Assembly (NCBI GenBank): GCA_015066325.1 | Contig: SVOP01000002.1 | Span: forward strand, 1-60,832 | Length of the DNA stretch: 60,832 bases | Direction: 5' to 3' | From: Oscillospiraceae bacterium | Lineage (GTDB): Bacteria; Bacillota; Clostridia; Oscillospirales; Acutalibacteraceae | Made by a program: the position numbers and the translations under genes | Notes under the pieces: generated by a model | Database searches by the model: none | What the model was told of the DNA's origin: nothing | What the model saw: only the letters and a program-made list of their open reading frames with translations | Part shown: one piece after another, positions 38,551 through 47,489 of the stretch | Layout: each line of letters starts with the position of its first letter | Position numbering within the stretch: position 1 is the stretch's first letter

Positions 38551-39492
38551 ATGCAACTCTTAAAAATAGATAAAGAGAATTATGTTGGTCAGGCAGATCC
38601 CTTTATTCTCAAGCACAATGATAAATATTATATTTACACCACAGGCGATGATGGTCTTTATGCCCATTCCTGCGACAGTCTTTTAGGGGACTGGAAGTTT
38701 GAGGGAAGAATTTTCACAATAGAGGGAAAGGATCATTTCTGGGCACCCTCTGCTATTTATCACGAGGGTAAATTCTATATTTATTTCTCTTTTGAGTTTT
38801 ATGATGTTGAACCTGACCAGGGTGGGCACCATCAGGCAATGCACGTTATAGAAAGCGAAAATCCTTTAGGACCGTTTTCAGAAGCTAAGCCTATTTTAAA
38901 GCCTTTTTCGATTGACTCTCACATTGTAAAAACTGATGCAGGGCTCTTCCTTTTCTATTCTCCTAACACTTTTGAGGGTGAGAGAATCGGTACATATATT
39001 GTGGTGCAAAAAATGGCAGACCCTTATACACCTGTTGGTGAGCCTGTTCCTGTTGTTAAGGCTTCCATTGATGAAGAAATATTCTGTCGTAACCGTTATA
39101 AAGAGGGTCAGCATTGGCACACAATTGAGGGCGGTTATTGGTTCCAAGAGGGAGATTGGCAGTATCTTATGTATAGTGGCGGTCGTTATGAGGATGAAAC
39201 CTATTTTGTAGGCTATGCGGCGGCAAAAACAACCGAACAGGATTTAACAAAGGTTAAATTTCAGAAGATGCCTGATGAAAACACCTATGCACCACTTCTT
39301 CGCAGCAATGAATGGGAAGAGGGAACAGGTCATAATAGCGTTATCAAAGAAGACGGTCAGTATTATATTGTTTACCACGCAAGAAATACTGAGGCTGACG
39401 GACTTAACGGCGACAGAAGAAATGCAAGAATTGCAAAAATGCATGTTGAAGACGGTAAAATTTGGGTTGAAAGATACCCCGACCATATATAA
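38551..39492 (+). CDS. GH43-type glycoside hydrolase (five-bladed beta-propeller)
   Basis: QADPFILKHNDKYYIYTTG, FWAPSAIYHEGKFYIYFS, DSHIVKTDAGLFLFYS, GTGHNSVIKEDGQYYIVYHAR; start 38551 with AGGAGA RBS. Confidence 0.88.
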   Translation: MQLLKIDKENYVGQADPFILKHNDKYYIYTTGDDGLYAHSCDSLLGDWKFEGRIFTIEGKDHFWAPSAIYHEGKFYIYFSFEFYDVEPDQGGHHQAMHVIESENPLGPFSEAKPILKPFSIDSHIVKTDAGLFLFYSPNTFEGERIGTYIVVQKMADPYTPVGEPVPVVKASIDEEIFCRNRYKEGQHWHTIEGGYWFQEGDWQYLMYSGGRYEDETYFVGYAAAKTTEQDLTKVKFQKMPDENTYAPLLRSNEWEEGTGHNSVIKEDGQYYIVYHARNTEADGLNGDRRNARIAKMHVEDGKIWVERYPDHI

Positions 39493-39515
39493 GAGAGATT
39501 ATAGAGGTATTGTTT

Positions 39516-40616
39516 ATGATTATTGATGAACTTGTTGGATTTTCCAACCTTTACGGCAGTAACGAAGAGCTTGTTCTTGCAGGTGGCGGAAACACCTCTG
39601 CAAAGGATGGGGATGTTATGTATATCAAGGGCTCAGGTACTCGCCTTGCAGACATAACTGCAGATGGTTTTGTTAAAATGAGCCGCAGTAAAATTGCAGA
39701 AATTTTTACAAAAACCTACCCCGATAACGATAAAGAAAGAGAAGCTCTTTCCCTTGCGGATTTAATGGCAGCAAAGCTTCCCGATCAGGAAAATAAAAGA
39801 CCAAGTGTTGAAACTACACTTCATTCGCTTTTTCCTTACACCTTCGTTTTACATTTGCACCCTGCCCTTGTTAACGGAATTACTTGTTCTCTTGATGGTG
39901 AGAAAGCAGCAAAAGAGCTTTTTGGTGACAGCGTTTTATGGATTGAGCCCTGCAAGCCCGGTTACACTCTTGCAAAAAAATGCTGTGATACATTAAAAGA
40001 ATATAAAGAAAAATTTGGGAAAGATGCAGATTTCCTTCTTCTTGCTAATCACGGTATTTTTATTGCTGATAATACTGTTGATGGCTTAGGTGAAAAGCTT
40101 TATTCCGTAATGGCAAAAATCCGCTCGGTTGCAGAAAAGGAAGCAGACACTTCTGTTGGCGAGTTTGACGGAGATAAAGCTCAAGAAATTTTTAACGAAT
40201 TCTGTGATGTCTTCGGTGAGGATAGCGTTATTACATACGAACCTTCTGCAATTTCTCTTGAATACGCAAAGGACAAAGAAAGCTTCAATAAAATTTATGA
40301 GCCCTTTAACCCCGACCAGATTGTTTATTGTAAGCCTTATCCCGTATATATCGAAAACAAAGAAGATATTAAGAATGCAGTTGAAGAATATAAAAACAAA
40401 AACGGTTTCTTGCCCAAAATTTTCTTCGTGAAAGCTTGTGGACTTTATGCAATTGATTATTCTCCAAAGGGTAGCGAAACTGCGGCGGTACTCTTCAATG
40501 ATGCTATGAAGATTGCCGTTTATGCGGAAAACTTTGGTGGTGCAAGGCATCAAAGCCGGGAACTGACAGATTTTATTGTTAATTGGGAAGCGGAAAGCTA
40601 CAGAAGTAAGCAATAA
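39516..40616 (+). CDS. Class II aldolase/adducin family protein
   Basis: LVLAGGGNTSAKDGDVMYIKGSGT, FVLHLHPALVNGITC, FLLLANHGIFIA. Confidence 0.88.
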   Translation: MIIDELVGFSNLYGSNEELVLAGGGNTSAKDGDVMYIKGSGTRLADITADGFVKMSRSKIAEIFTKTYPDNDKEREALSLADLMAAKLPDQENKRPSVETTLHSLFPYTFVLHLHPALVNGITCSLDGEKAAKELFGDSVLWIEPCKPGYTLAKKCCDTLKEYKEKFGKDADFLLLANHGIFIADNTVDGLGEKLYSVMAKIRSVAEKEADTSVGEFDGDKAQEIFNEFCDVFGEDSVITYEPSAISLEYAKDKESFNKIYEPFNPDQIVYCKPYPVYIENKEDIKNAVEEYKNKNGFLPKIFFVKACGLYAIDYSPKGSETAAVLFNDAMKIAVYAENFGGARHQSRELTDFIVNWEAESYRSKQ

Positions 40617-40701
40617 AAGAAATTTCAAACAATAAAATGAACAAAAAAAGCCTGCGTTATTTATGGAATGTTCCAAAAAATAATACAGGCTCTTTATTTT
40701 G

Positions 40702-40730
40702 TTGGCTTTTTTATAAATCTATGATAGAAT
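40702..40730 (+). promoter_or_regulatory. Promoter TTGGCT-N17-TAGAAT
   Basis: Consensus-like hexamers upstream of MFS gene. Confidence 0.45.
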
Positions 40731-40780
40731 TAAGATTGTATAAAAATGATTTCACAGAAATCATAAAGGAGGAGAAAAAG

Positions 40781-42634
40781 TTGGCAGAAAAACAGATGAA
40801 ACTTAACTATAAGAAGACCATTCTTACAGGTTTCGGATTTCTCGCAACATCAATTGCATGGGCAGTTTATGACCCATACATCACCAAAATTCTTAACAAA
40901 ATTCTTTCTGAAAGTGATTTCATCACGAGATTAAGTAACGCAATTGCGGATGCAGTTCCGTGGATTGGTGAGTTCTCAGAGGCTCAAGGTAATGCAGTTT
41001 CCCTTGGCGGCGGATTTACACTTGTTCCTTTGTTTATCGGTATCATTATGACCTTCGATAACATTTTCGGTGTTATTTTCCAGCCCACATTCGGTAAGCT
41101 TTCCGATAACTGCCATTCAAAATTAGGTAAACGCCGTCCCTTTATTGTGACTTGTGCACCTATTTCAGCACTTCTTTTCACACTTATTCCCATAGTTGCT
41201 CTTAATACATCAGGTACTATGCAGCTTCCTCTCACAATGATAACAGTTATTTTATTTGTTTTCTCAATGTCATTGTGGAGAGCACCGGTAGTTGCACTTA
41301 TGCCTGACCTTACACCTCCCGAGCTTCGTTCAGAGGGTAACGCAGTTATCAACCTTATGGGTGGTATCGGTTCAGCTATCGGTATGGTTGCAGGTACTCT
41401 TGGTATCCTTCTTTGCACACTTTTCACAGGCCACAGCAAAGCAGAAATCACAGCGGACGAAACACTTTCATTCCCCTATGTTTTCGCAGTTGGCTCTGTT
41501 GTTATGATTGTTGGTATGCTCGTTCTTCTTTTCTTTGTTAAAGAAGAAGATACAAGCATTAAGCTCAAAGGCGAATTGAATCAGTATGCTGATGCAAAGG
41601 CTAAAAAGGCAGCAGCTAAAGCTGAAGCAAAAGCACAGAAAGCAGCTCTTAAAGCAATGAAGCTTTCAAAGGCAGAGAGAAAGAGCCTTATCTTTATGCT
41701 CGGTACTCTTTTCTTCCTTTTCTGCGCAGCAAACGCTATCACAACATTCTTCTCATTGTTTGCTCAGGAAATCCTTCATATGATTACCTCTAAAGCAACA
41801 ATTGTTATGCTCATTTTTGCAGTTTGCTCAGGTGCGGCTGCTCTTCCTGCAGGTAAAATGGGTAAAAAGGTGGGCAGAAAGAAAACAATTATGGCAGGTC
41901 TTGCAGTATTCCTTGCCGCTTTCGTTGTTTTCTTCGGCGTATTCGTTGGTATGCTCGGAAGCAAAAACCTTACAATTAACAACTATGTTAAAGTGAATAA
42001 CACTTACATCGCAATTGACGATAACATCAATGCTTATAATGCAGAAGTAAGCGACCTTGCAGAAGCAGAAGGCAGAGAACTTGCAGATGATGAAGTTCTT
42101 AATATGGCAGGCTATGTTGCATACAAAACAGAGGGCACAGATGTTAATGGTCATTATGCAGAATTCGATAACTACCTTGTTGAACACGCAGGCGAAGGAA
42201 TTTACGACGCAGTAATTTCTGTTGCTGAAGAAGTTCTCGTTAATGGTGAAACTGATTTTGTAAATGCTTTAACAGTAGTAACAGAAACTGTTGATAGTGT
42301 TACAAAAATTCTTCAGATTCTCATTTACCCCGTTCTTGTTCTTGCAGGTGCGGCAAATATGTTCATCACTGTTAACACTCTTCCTCTTGTTCTTGAAATC
42401 GTTGGAGTTGAAAAGGTTGGTACTTTCACCGGTTACTACTACACAGCAACCTTCTCCGCACAGATTGCATCTCCCATCATTTACGGTTTCATAAGAATGT
42501 TTGCAGGAACATATATGTCCCTCTTCTATTACAGTCCCATTATGTTCGCTATTGCAATCATACTCATTATGTTTGTAAAACACGGTGAGGCAGTGCCGGA
42601 TGAAGTAATAAAAGAAGCACAGGATTCAGAATAA
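40781..42634 (+). CDS. MFS transporter with Lys/Ala-rich loop and large hydrophilic insert (TTG start)
   Basis: Multiple TMs; NCHSKLGKRRPFIVTCAPISALLF GPH/MFS loop motif; AAGGAGGAG RBS before TTG 40781. Confidence 0.85.
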   Translation: MAEKQMKLNYKKTILTGFGFLATSIAWAVYDPYITKILNKILSESDFITRLSNAIADAVPWIGEFSEAQGNAVSLGGGFTLVPLFIGIIMTFDNIFGVIFQPTFGKLSDNCHSKLGKRRPFIVTCAPISALLFTLIPIVALNTSGTMQLPLTMITVILFVFSMSLWRAPVVALMPDLTPPELRSEGNAVINLMGGIGSAIGMVAGTLGILLCTLFTGHSKAEITADETLSFPYVFAVGSVVMIVGMLVLLFFVKEEDTSIKLKGELNQYADAKAKKAAAKAEAKAQKAALKAMKLSKAERKSLIFMLGTLFFLFCAANAITTFFSLFAQEILHMITSKATIVMLIFAVCSGAAALPAGKMGKKVGRKKTIMAGLAVFLAAFVVFFGVFVGMLGSKNLTINNYVKVNNTYIAIDDNINAYNAEVSDLAEAEGRELADDEVLNMAGYVAYKTEGTDVNGHYAEFDNYLVEHAGEGIYDAVISVAEEVLVNGETDFVNALTVVTETVDSVTKILQILIYPVLVLAGAANMFITVNTLPLVLEIVGVEKVGTFTGYYYTATFSAQIASPIIYGFIRMFAGTYMSLFYYSPIMFAIAIILIMFVKHGEAVPDEVIKEAQDSE

Positions 42635-42645
42635 ATAACAAAGAT

Positions 42646-42687
42646 TTGACCCCATACAAATTCTTTAATGAATTTGTATGGGGTCAA
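42646..42687. terminator. Bidirectional terminator TTGACCCCATACAAATTC...GAATTTGTATGGGGTCAA
   Basis: 18-bp perfect stem between convergent genes. Confidence 0.88.
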
Positions 42688-42697
42688 TTTTTATCTC

Positions 42698-43288
42698 TTA
42701 ATAATATCTCATCAAAGCAACAACCTTGCCGAGAATTATAACCTCATCTGTGATAATGGGTTCAAATTCATCGTTTTCGGGTTGCAAACGGAAATGGCCG
42801 TTTTCTTTGAAAAAACGTTTAACAGTTGCTTCTTCATCAATCATTGCAACAACAATTTCGCCGTTAGAAGCATAGGGCGTTTTCTCTGCGATAACAATAT
42901 CCCCGTTGAGAATACCTGCCCAAAGCATACTTTCACCGCGAACCTTTAAGGCAAAGAGAGGTTTATCACGAGAAACTCTTCCGGTATAGGGAATATAGCC
43001 CTCAATTTGCTCAACTGCAAGAATAGGCATACCTGCGGTTACTGTACCCAGAAGTGGGACGTGAGTAATATTTTCTGCCTGGCCGAGAATTCTTATTGAC
43101 CTCTTAAGAAGAGGGTCGCGCATAATGTAACCGGCTTTTTCCAAAGCATCAAGGTTAGCCTGAACAGAGGATGTGGATTTAAGACCAACTGCGGCACCGA
43201 TTTCTCTGACTGAAGGGGGGACACCATCCTGAGAGCGTTCCACTAAAAATTCATATATTCTTTTTTGAGTTTCGTTAATAGGTTCCAT
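42698..43288 (-). CDS. lexA: LexA repressor
   Basis: QKRIYEFLVERSQDGVPPSVREIGAAVGLKSTSSV, PLLGTVTAGMPILAVE cleavage region (Ala-Gly), VRGESM. Confidence 0.97.
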   Translation of the reverse strand: MEPINETQKRIYEFLVERSQDGVPPSVREIGAAVGLKSTSSVQANLDALEKAGYIMRDPLLKRSIRILGQAENITHVPLLGTVTAGMPILAVEQIEGYIPYTGRVSRDKPLFALKVRGESMLWAGILNGDIVIAEKTPYASNGEIVVAMIDEEATVKRFFKENGHFRLQPENDEFEPIITDEVIILGKVVALMRYY

Positions 43289-43354
43289 AAAATCACCTTT
43301 CCGAACAAATTTTCTGTTTCCTGAATATATAATAACATATATATTTCAAAAAAG

Positions 43355-43368
43355 CAAACATTTGTTTG
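43355..43368. promoter_or_regulatory. Candidate SOS (LexA) box CAAACATTTGTTTG
   Basis: 12/14 match to the Gram-positive consensus CGAACRNRYGTTYG, upstream of lexA. Confidence 0.6.
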
Positions 43369-43433
43369 TAAAAAATTGAAAAAATTTTCATATATTTTAA
43401 TAAAACGGCATTTTTTTGTGTTGGAGTGGTTAT

Positions 43434-44297
43434 ATGTTCAAAATTCTCACATTTAAGCAAATGGCAATAATATCATTTTTTCTGTGTTTAATTATGCTTT
43501 TAGGCTCATTTCTCAACACCTTATCGCCCTATGTTGATGTGTTTTCGCAGAACGAAGAAAAAATACCTATAATTATGTATCATCAGATAAGTGAAAATAA
43601 AGCTATATGGGGAGATTATGTAATACCTCTTTCTGTTTTAGAAGAGGATTTCCAATATATGAAAAATCACAATATAAATCCCATATCCTTTGAGCAGTTA
43701 AGCTTGTATATAGAAAAAGGTGAAAGATTACCCCAAAATCCTATAATTATAACCTTTGATGACGGAGAAAGAAGCTTTATTACAAAGGTTCTACCGCTTG
43801 TGGAAGAATATAAATACCCTGTTAATATGAATTTGGTGGGCTCCCTTGTGGAGTTATATACTAAAAATGGGGATACGGATGACAGATATGCTTATCTGAA
43901 TGAAAAAGATGTGAAAGAATTGGCAGAAAACAAGTTAGTTTCTTTAGGTTGCCATTCTTATAACCTTCATTCCTTAAGCGGTCGCAGGGGGATGGGCAAA
44001 ATTTACGGAGAAAGTGAAGAAGAGTATAAGACACTTATTTATAAAGATATAGAAAAATTTAATACCGATTTTAAAAGAATTACAGGAAGGAACACAGATA
44101 TTATTGCTTATCCTTATGGAATAAAAAATGATACCTTGAAAGCAATTGTAAGGGAAAAAGGCTTTAAAATTACTCTTACTTGCCGTGAAGAAATAAACAA
44201 GCTTTCTGTCGGTGCGGATCTTGAGGAATTGGGACGATTTAATCGTCCTTACGGAAAAAGCAGTAAAAGCTTTTTTGAGAAAATTTACAAAGAGTAA
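43434..44297 (+). CDS. Polysaccharide deacetylase family protein, membrane-anchored
   Basis: N-terminal TM; PIIMYHQIS, IIITFDDGERSF, LGCHSYNLHSL, IAYPYG. Confidence 0.9.
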   Translation: MFKILTFKQMAIISFFLCLIMLLGSFLNTLSPYVDVFSQNEEKIPIIMYHQISENKAIWGDYVIPLSVLEEDFQYMKNHNINPISFEQLSLYIEKGERLPQNPIIITFDDGERSFITKVLPLVEEYKYPVNMNLVGSLVELYTKNGDTDDRYAYLNEKDVKELAENKLVSLGCHSYNLHSLSGRRGMGKIYGESEEEYKTLIYKDIEKFNTDFKRITGRNTDIIAYPYGIKNDTLKAIVREKGFKITLTCREEINKLSVGADLEELGRFNRPYGKSSKSFFEKIYKE

Positions 44298-44354
44298 TAC
44301 TCTTGTAAACGAAAAACCTTTGTGATATTATGTATTGGTAAGGATGTAGATATT

Positions 44355-45281
44355 ATGAACATTTATAAAAATATAGATGAATTGGTTGGAAAAACGCCTC
44401 TTATGGAAATTTCCAATATTATAAAAGAGGAAAATTTGCAAGCTAATGTATTTGCAAAATTAGAGTGCTTCAATCCAACAGGGAGTGCAAAGGACAGACC
44501 TGCGCTTCAGATGATTTTAAAGGCTGAAGAAGATGGAATTCTTAAAGAAAACTCTGTAATAATTGAACCCACAAGCGGTAACACAGGTATCGGTCTTGCG
44601 GCAATCGGCGCTTCAAAGGGCTACAAAGTTATAATCGTTATGCCTGATACAATGAGCCAAGAACGAATTTTGCTTATGAAGGCCTATGGGGCAGAGGTAG
44701 TGCTCACCGATGGCAAAAAGGGTATGCAAGGCTCAATTGAAGAGGCACAAAGACTTTCGGAAAAATATGAAAATTCATTTATTCCCTCTCAGTTTGATAA
44801 TCCTCAGAATCCGGAAGCCCATTATAAAACAACCGGTCCTGAAATATGGAGTGATACAGAGGGTAAAGTTAATATTCTTGTTGCAGGAATCGGCACAGGA
44901 GGAACGCTGTCAGGCACGGGAAAGTACCTTAAAGAGCAAAACGCTGATATTAAAGTTGTTGGAGTTGAACCTTTAAGTTCACCGTTATTGACAAAAGGTG
45001 TTGCAGGTGCACACGGTATTCAGGGTATAGGTGCAAACTTTATTCCCGAAAATCTCGATAGAGAAATATATGATGAAATAATTGATGTTTCAAATGAAGA
45101 TGCATTCAAATATGCTCGTAAAATGGCGCAAAAAGAGGGTATAGCAGTCGGCATTTCCTCGGGTGCTGCTCTTTTCGGAGCAATTGAGCTCGCAAAACGT
45201 CCAGAAAATAAGGGTAAGAATATAGTTGTTGTGTTGACTGATACCGGAGAACGCTATCTTTCAACAGAGCTTTATAAATGA
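44355..45281 (+). CDS. cysK: Cysteine synthase (O-acetylserine sulfhydrylase)
   Basis: VGKTPLMEI, GSAKDRPALQMI, PTSGNTGIGLA, GTGGTLSGTGKYLKE. Confidence 0.96.
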   Translation: MNIYKNIDELVGKTPLMEISNIIKEENLQANVFAKLECFNPTGSAKDRPALQMILKAEEDGILKENSVIIEPTSGNTGIGLAAIGASKGYKVIIVMPDTMSQERILLMKAYGAEVVLTDGKKGMQGSIEEAQRLSEKYENSFIPSQFDNPQNPEAHYKTTGPEIWSDTEGKVNILVAGIGTGGTLSGTGKYLKEQNADIKVVGVEPLSSPLLTKGVAGAHGIQGIGANFIPENLDREIYDEIIDVSNEDAFKYARKMAQKEGIAVGISSGAALFGAIELAKRPENKGKNIVVVLTDTGERYLSTELYK

Positions 45282-45291
45282 GGTAAAAGAT

Positions 45292-46155
45292 ATGGAAAGA
45301 TTTTTAGAATCAGTGGGATTGATAACAGGAACGGTTAAAAATCTTGAAGCAATAAACGGCGATTGCTTTCTTAAAAAGGATGCAGATAAAGAGCTGATTC
45401 CTAACAGAAAAGAAATTGTAAAAGTTATAAAGGATTTGCAGTCGCTTCTTTTTCCCAACTATTTCAAGCATAGTGAGGGAAGTGAAAATGTTCTCTCACA
45501 GACAGAGCTTCTTCTTAATATTTATAACAGACTTATTGAGCAGATAAAGGGCGCTTATGCTTTCAACGGCACACCTATGGAGAAAACACCCGAAGAGCTT
45601 TGCAATGCTTTTATTGAAAGACTTCCGAAAATAAAACAGCTTCTTATTAAAGATATAGAAGCAATTTATGAGGGCGACCCTGCGGCAAAATGCCACGAAG
45701 AAGTGCTTATCTGCTACCCGGGTTTTTATGCAATTTCAATTTTCCGCCTTGCCCACGAGCTTTATACACTTAAGGTTCCGCTTATCCCTCGCGTTATGAC
45801 AGAATATGCCCACGAAAAAACAGGTATTGATATTCACGCAGGCGCAACTGTGGGCGAATATTTTTTCATTGACCATGGCACAGGTATTGTTATTGGCGAA
45901 ACCACAACAATCGGAAACCATGTTAAAATTTATCAGGGTGTTACTCTCGGTGCGAAGAGCTTCGAGCTTGATGAAAACGGTGCGCCCGTAAAAGATATCA
46001 AGCGTCATCCCGATATTGGAAACAATGTTGTTATATACGCTAACGCAACCATTCTTGGCGGTAACACAAAAATCGGTGATAACTGTGTTATCGGAGGTAA
46101 TACCTGGCTTACCCATTCAGTTGAAGCAGGAAGCACCATTTATTATAATAAATAA
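45292..46155 (+). CDS. cysE: Serine O-acetyltransferase
   Basis: C-terminal hexapeptide repeat domain IHAGATVGEYFFIDHGTGIVIGETTTIGNHVKIYQGVTLGAKSF; next to cysK. Confidence 0.93.
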   Translation: MERFLESVGLITGTVKNLEAINGDCFLKKDADKELIPNRKEIVKVIKDLQSLLFPNYFKHSEGSENVLSQTELLLNIYNRLIEQIKGAYAFNGTPMEKTPEELCNAFIERLPKIKQLLIKDIEAIYEGDPAAKCHEEVLICYPGFYAISIFRLAHELYTLKVPLIPRVMTEYAHEKTGIDIHAGATVGEYFFIDHGTGIVIGETTTIGNHVKIYQGVTLGAKSFELDENGAPVKDIKRHPDIGNNVVIYANATILGGNTKIGDNCVIGGNTWLTHSVEAGSTIYYNK

Positions 46156-46156
46156 T

Positions 46157-46260
46157 TGGAAATGGCAAGTGGAAAGTGGAAAATTCAGGGGAAGCGTTTG
46201 CTTCCAAACATTATAATTGGCTTTGCCCCGAAACTTGCATCTCCACACTTTCAACTTTCA
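46157..46260. repeat. Short relative of the 19895-20263 hairpin element
   Basis: ggggaagcgtttgcttccaaacattataat is the inverse of 20197-20225; flanked by tggcaagtggaaagtgg/cgaaacttgc...actttcaact arms. Confidence 0.6.
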
Positions 46261-46267
46261 AATAAAA

Positions 46268-46296
46268 AAGAACTCTTGCAGTGCGCAAGAGTTCTT
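46268..46296. terminator. Bidirectional terminator AAGAACTCTTGC-agtgc-GCAAGAGTTCTT
   Basis: 12-bp perfect stem between convergent cysE and potD. Confidence 0.85.
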
Positions 46297-46298
46297 CT

Positions 46299-47489
46299 TT
46301 AATACATCGCTTCGCGTTTTTTCTTTTTAATAAATTTATAAACTGCGTAGGTTATAACCAATACTGCGGTAACAGAAAGTCCGATATAAGCATCGAGATT
46401 TGAGTTGCCTTCTATTTTAAGCTCATTCCAGAGCATATTCATATAGTTCTGGGTTTCGTAATCAAGATTTTCGAACATTTCTGTTTTGGGTGTATTTTCT
46501 TCGTCAGGGTAAAGAACAGGGTCACCCTTCAAATCATAATCGTCGGATGCAAGAACATTTGAATGAGGGGTTGCATAGCAAATGTAGTTAGCGTTTGCAA
46601 CAGCAATTTCGTCCTCAAGCATAAAGTTGATATAAAGCTCTGCCGCTTCCTTGTTTTCTGCATTTTTCGGAACACACATTGCATCCACAAAGAAGTTGGT
46701 ACCCTCTTTCGGATAAACAAAAGCAAGGTCGGGGTTAACGTCATACATTGTAAGAAAATCACCTGCATAATAGGGTGCAAGTGCGGCTTCGCCGTTTTCC
46801 ATTTTATTGAAAACCTCATCCATAACATAGGAAGAAACCAAATGATTCTGTGTCTTTAAGGCTTCAATTGCTTTGTCCCAATCCTCAACTGATTCCGTGT
46901 TTATACTCTGTCCCAAATAACATTGAGCAACACCAAAGGCATCACGGGGGTTGTTGAACATAAGAATCTCTCCGGCATATTTCTCATCCCAGAGAATACC
47001 CCAGCTATCCGGAACCTCCTTTACGATTTTTGTGTTGTAAATAAGCCCCACCATACCAACTGTATAAGGTACGGTATATTTGTTATCGGGGTCATAGTAA
47101 AGCCCACGGTATTTTTCGAGAACATATTTATAATTGGGAATATTAGAGAAATCAAGCTCTGCCAACATATCTTCTTCAATAAGCTTTGCAATCATATAAT
47201 CCGAGGGGATTATAACATCATAGTTTGCACCGCCTGACTGGAGCTTGTTATACATATTCTCGTTACTCTCATAGTTTGAATAGTTTACGGTTATTCCGTA
47301 TCGCTTTTCAAATTCTTTGTTAACATCAAGGGAGCCTTCGGAACCGTCAGATATATACTCACCCCAGTTATAAACATTGAGAGTTGTTCCTTTAAGATGG
47401 GAATAATTCTTTTTTTCCCCTGCAAAACAGGGGATAACAGTAAGCCCCATAAGAATAAAGCAGATAATTACTGAAAAAAAGCGTTTCAT
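46299..47489 (-). CDS. potD: Spermidine/putrescine ABC transporter substrate-binding protein with C-terminal TM
   Basis: LNVYNWGEYISDG, operon with potBCA; C-terminal LSVTAVLVITYAVYKFIKKKKRE. Confidence 0.92.
   Translation of the reverse strand: MKRFFSVIICFILMGLTVIPCFAGEKKNYSHLKGTTLNVYNWGEYISDGSEGSLDVNKEFEKRYGITVNYSNYESNENMYNKLQSGGANYDVIIPSDYMIAKLIEEDMLAELDFSNIPNYKYVLEKYRGLYYDPDNKYTVPYTVGMVGLIYNTKIVKEVPDSWGILWDEKYAGEILMFNNPRDAFGVAQCYLGQSINTESVEDWDKAIEALKTQNHLVSSYVMDEVFNKMENGEAALAPYYAGDFLTMYDVNPDLAFVYPKEGTNFFVDAMCVPKNAENKEAAELYINFMLEDEIAVANANYICYATPHSNVLASDDYDLKGDPVLYPDEENTPKTEMFENLDYETQNYMNMLWNELKIEGNSNLDAYIGLSVTAVLVITYAVYKFIKKKKREAMY

Noticed and set aside
40086-40676. 196-aa minus-strand ORF opposite the class II aldolase gene
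   Set aside because: Antisense shadow ORF with biased composition
42668-42949. 93-aa plus-strand ORF opposite lexA
   Set aside because: Starts inside the terminator hairpin and is antisense to lexA
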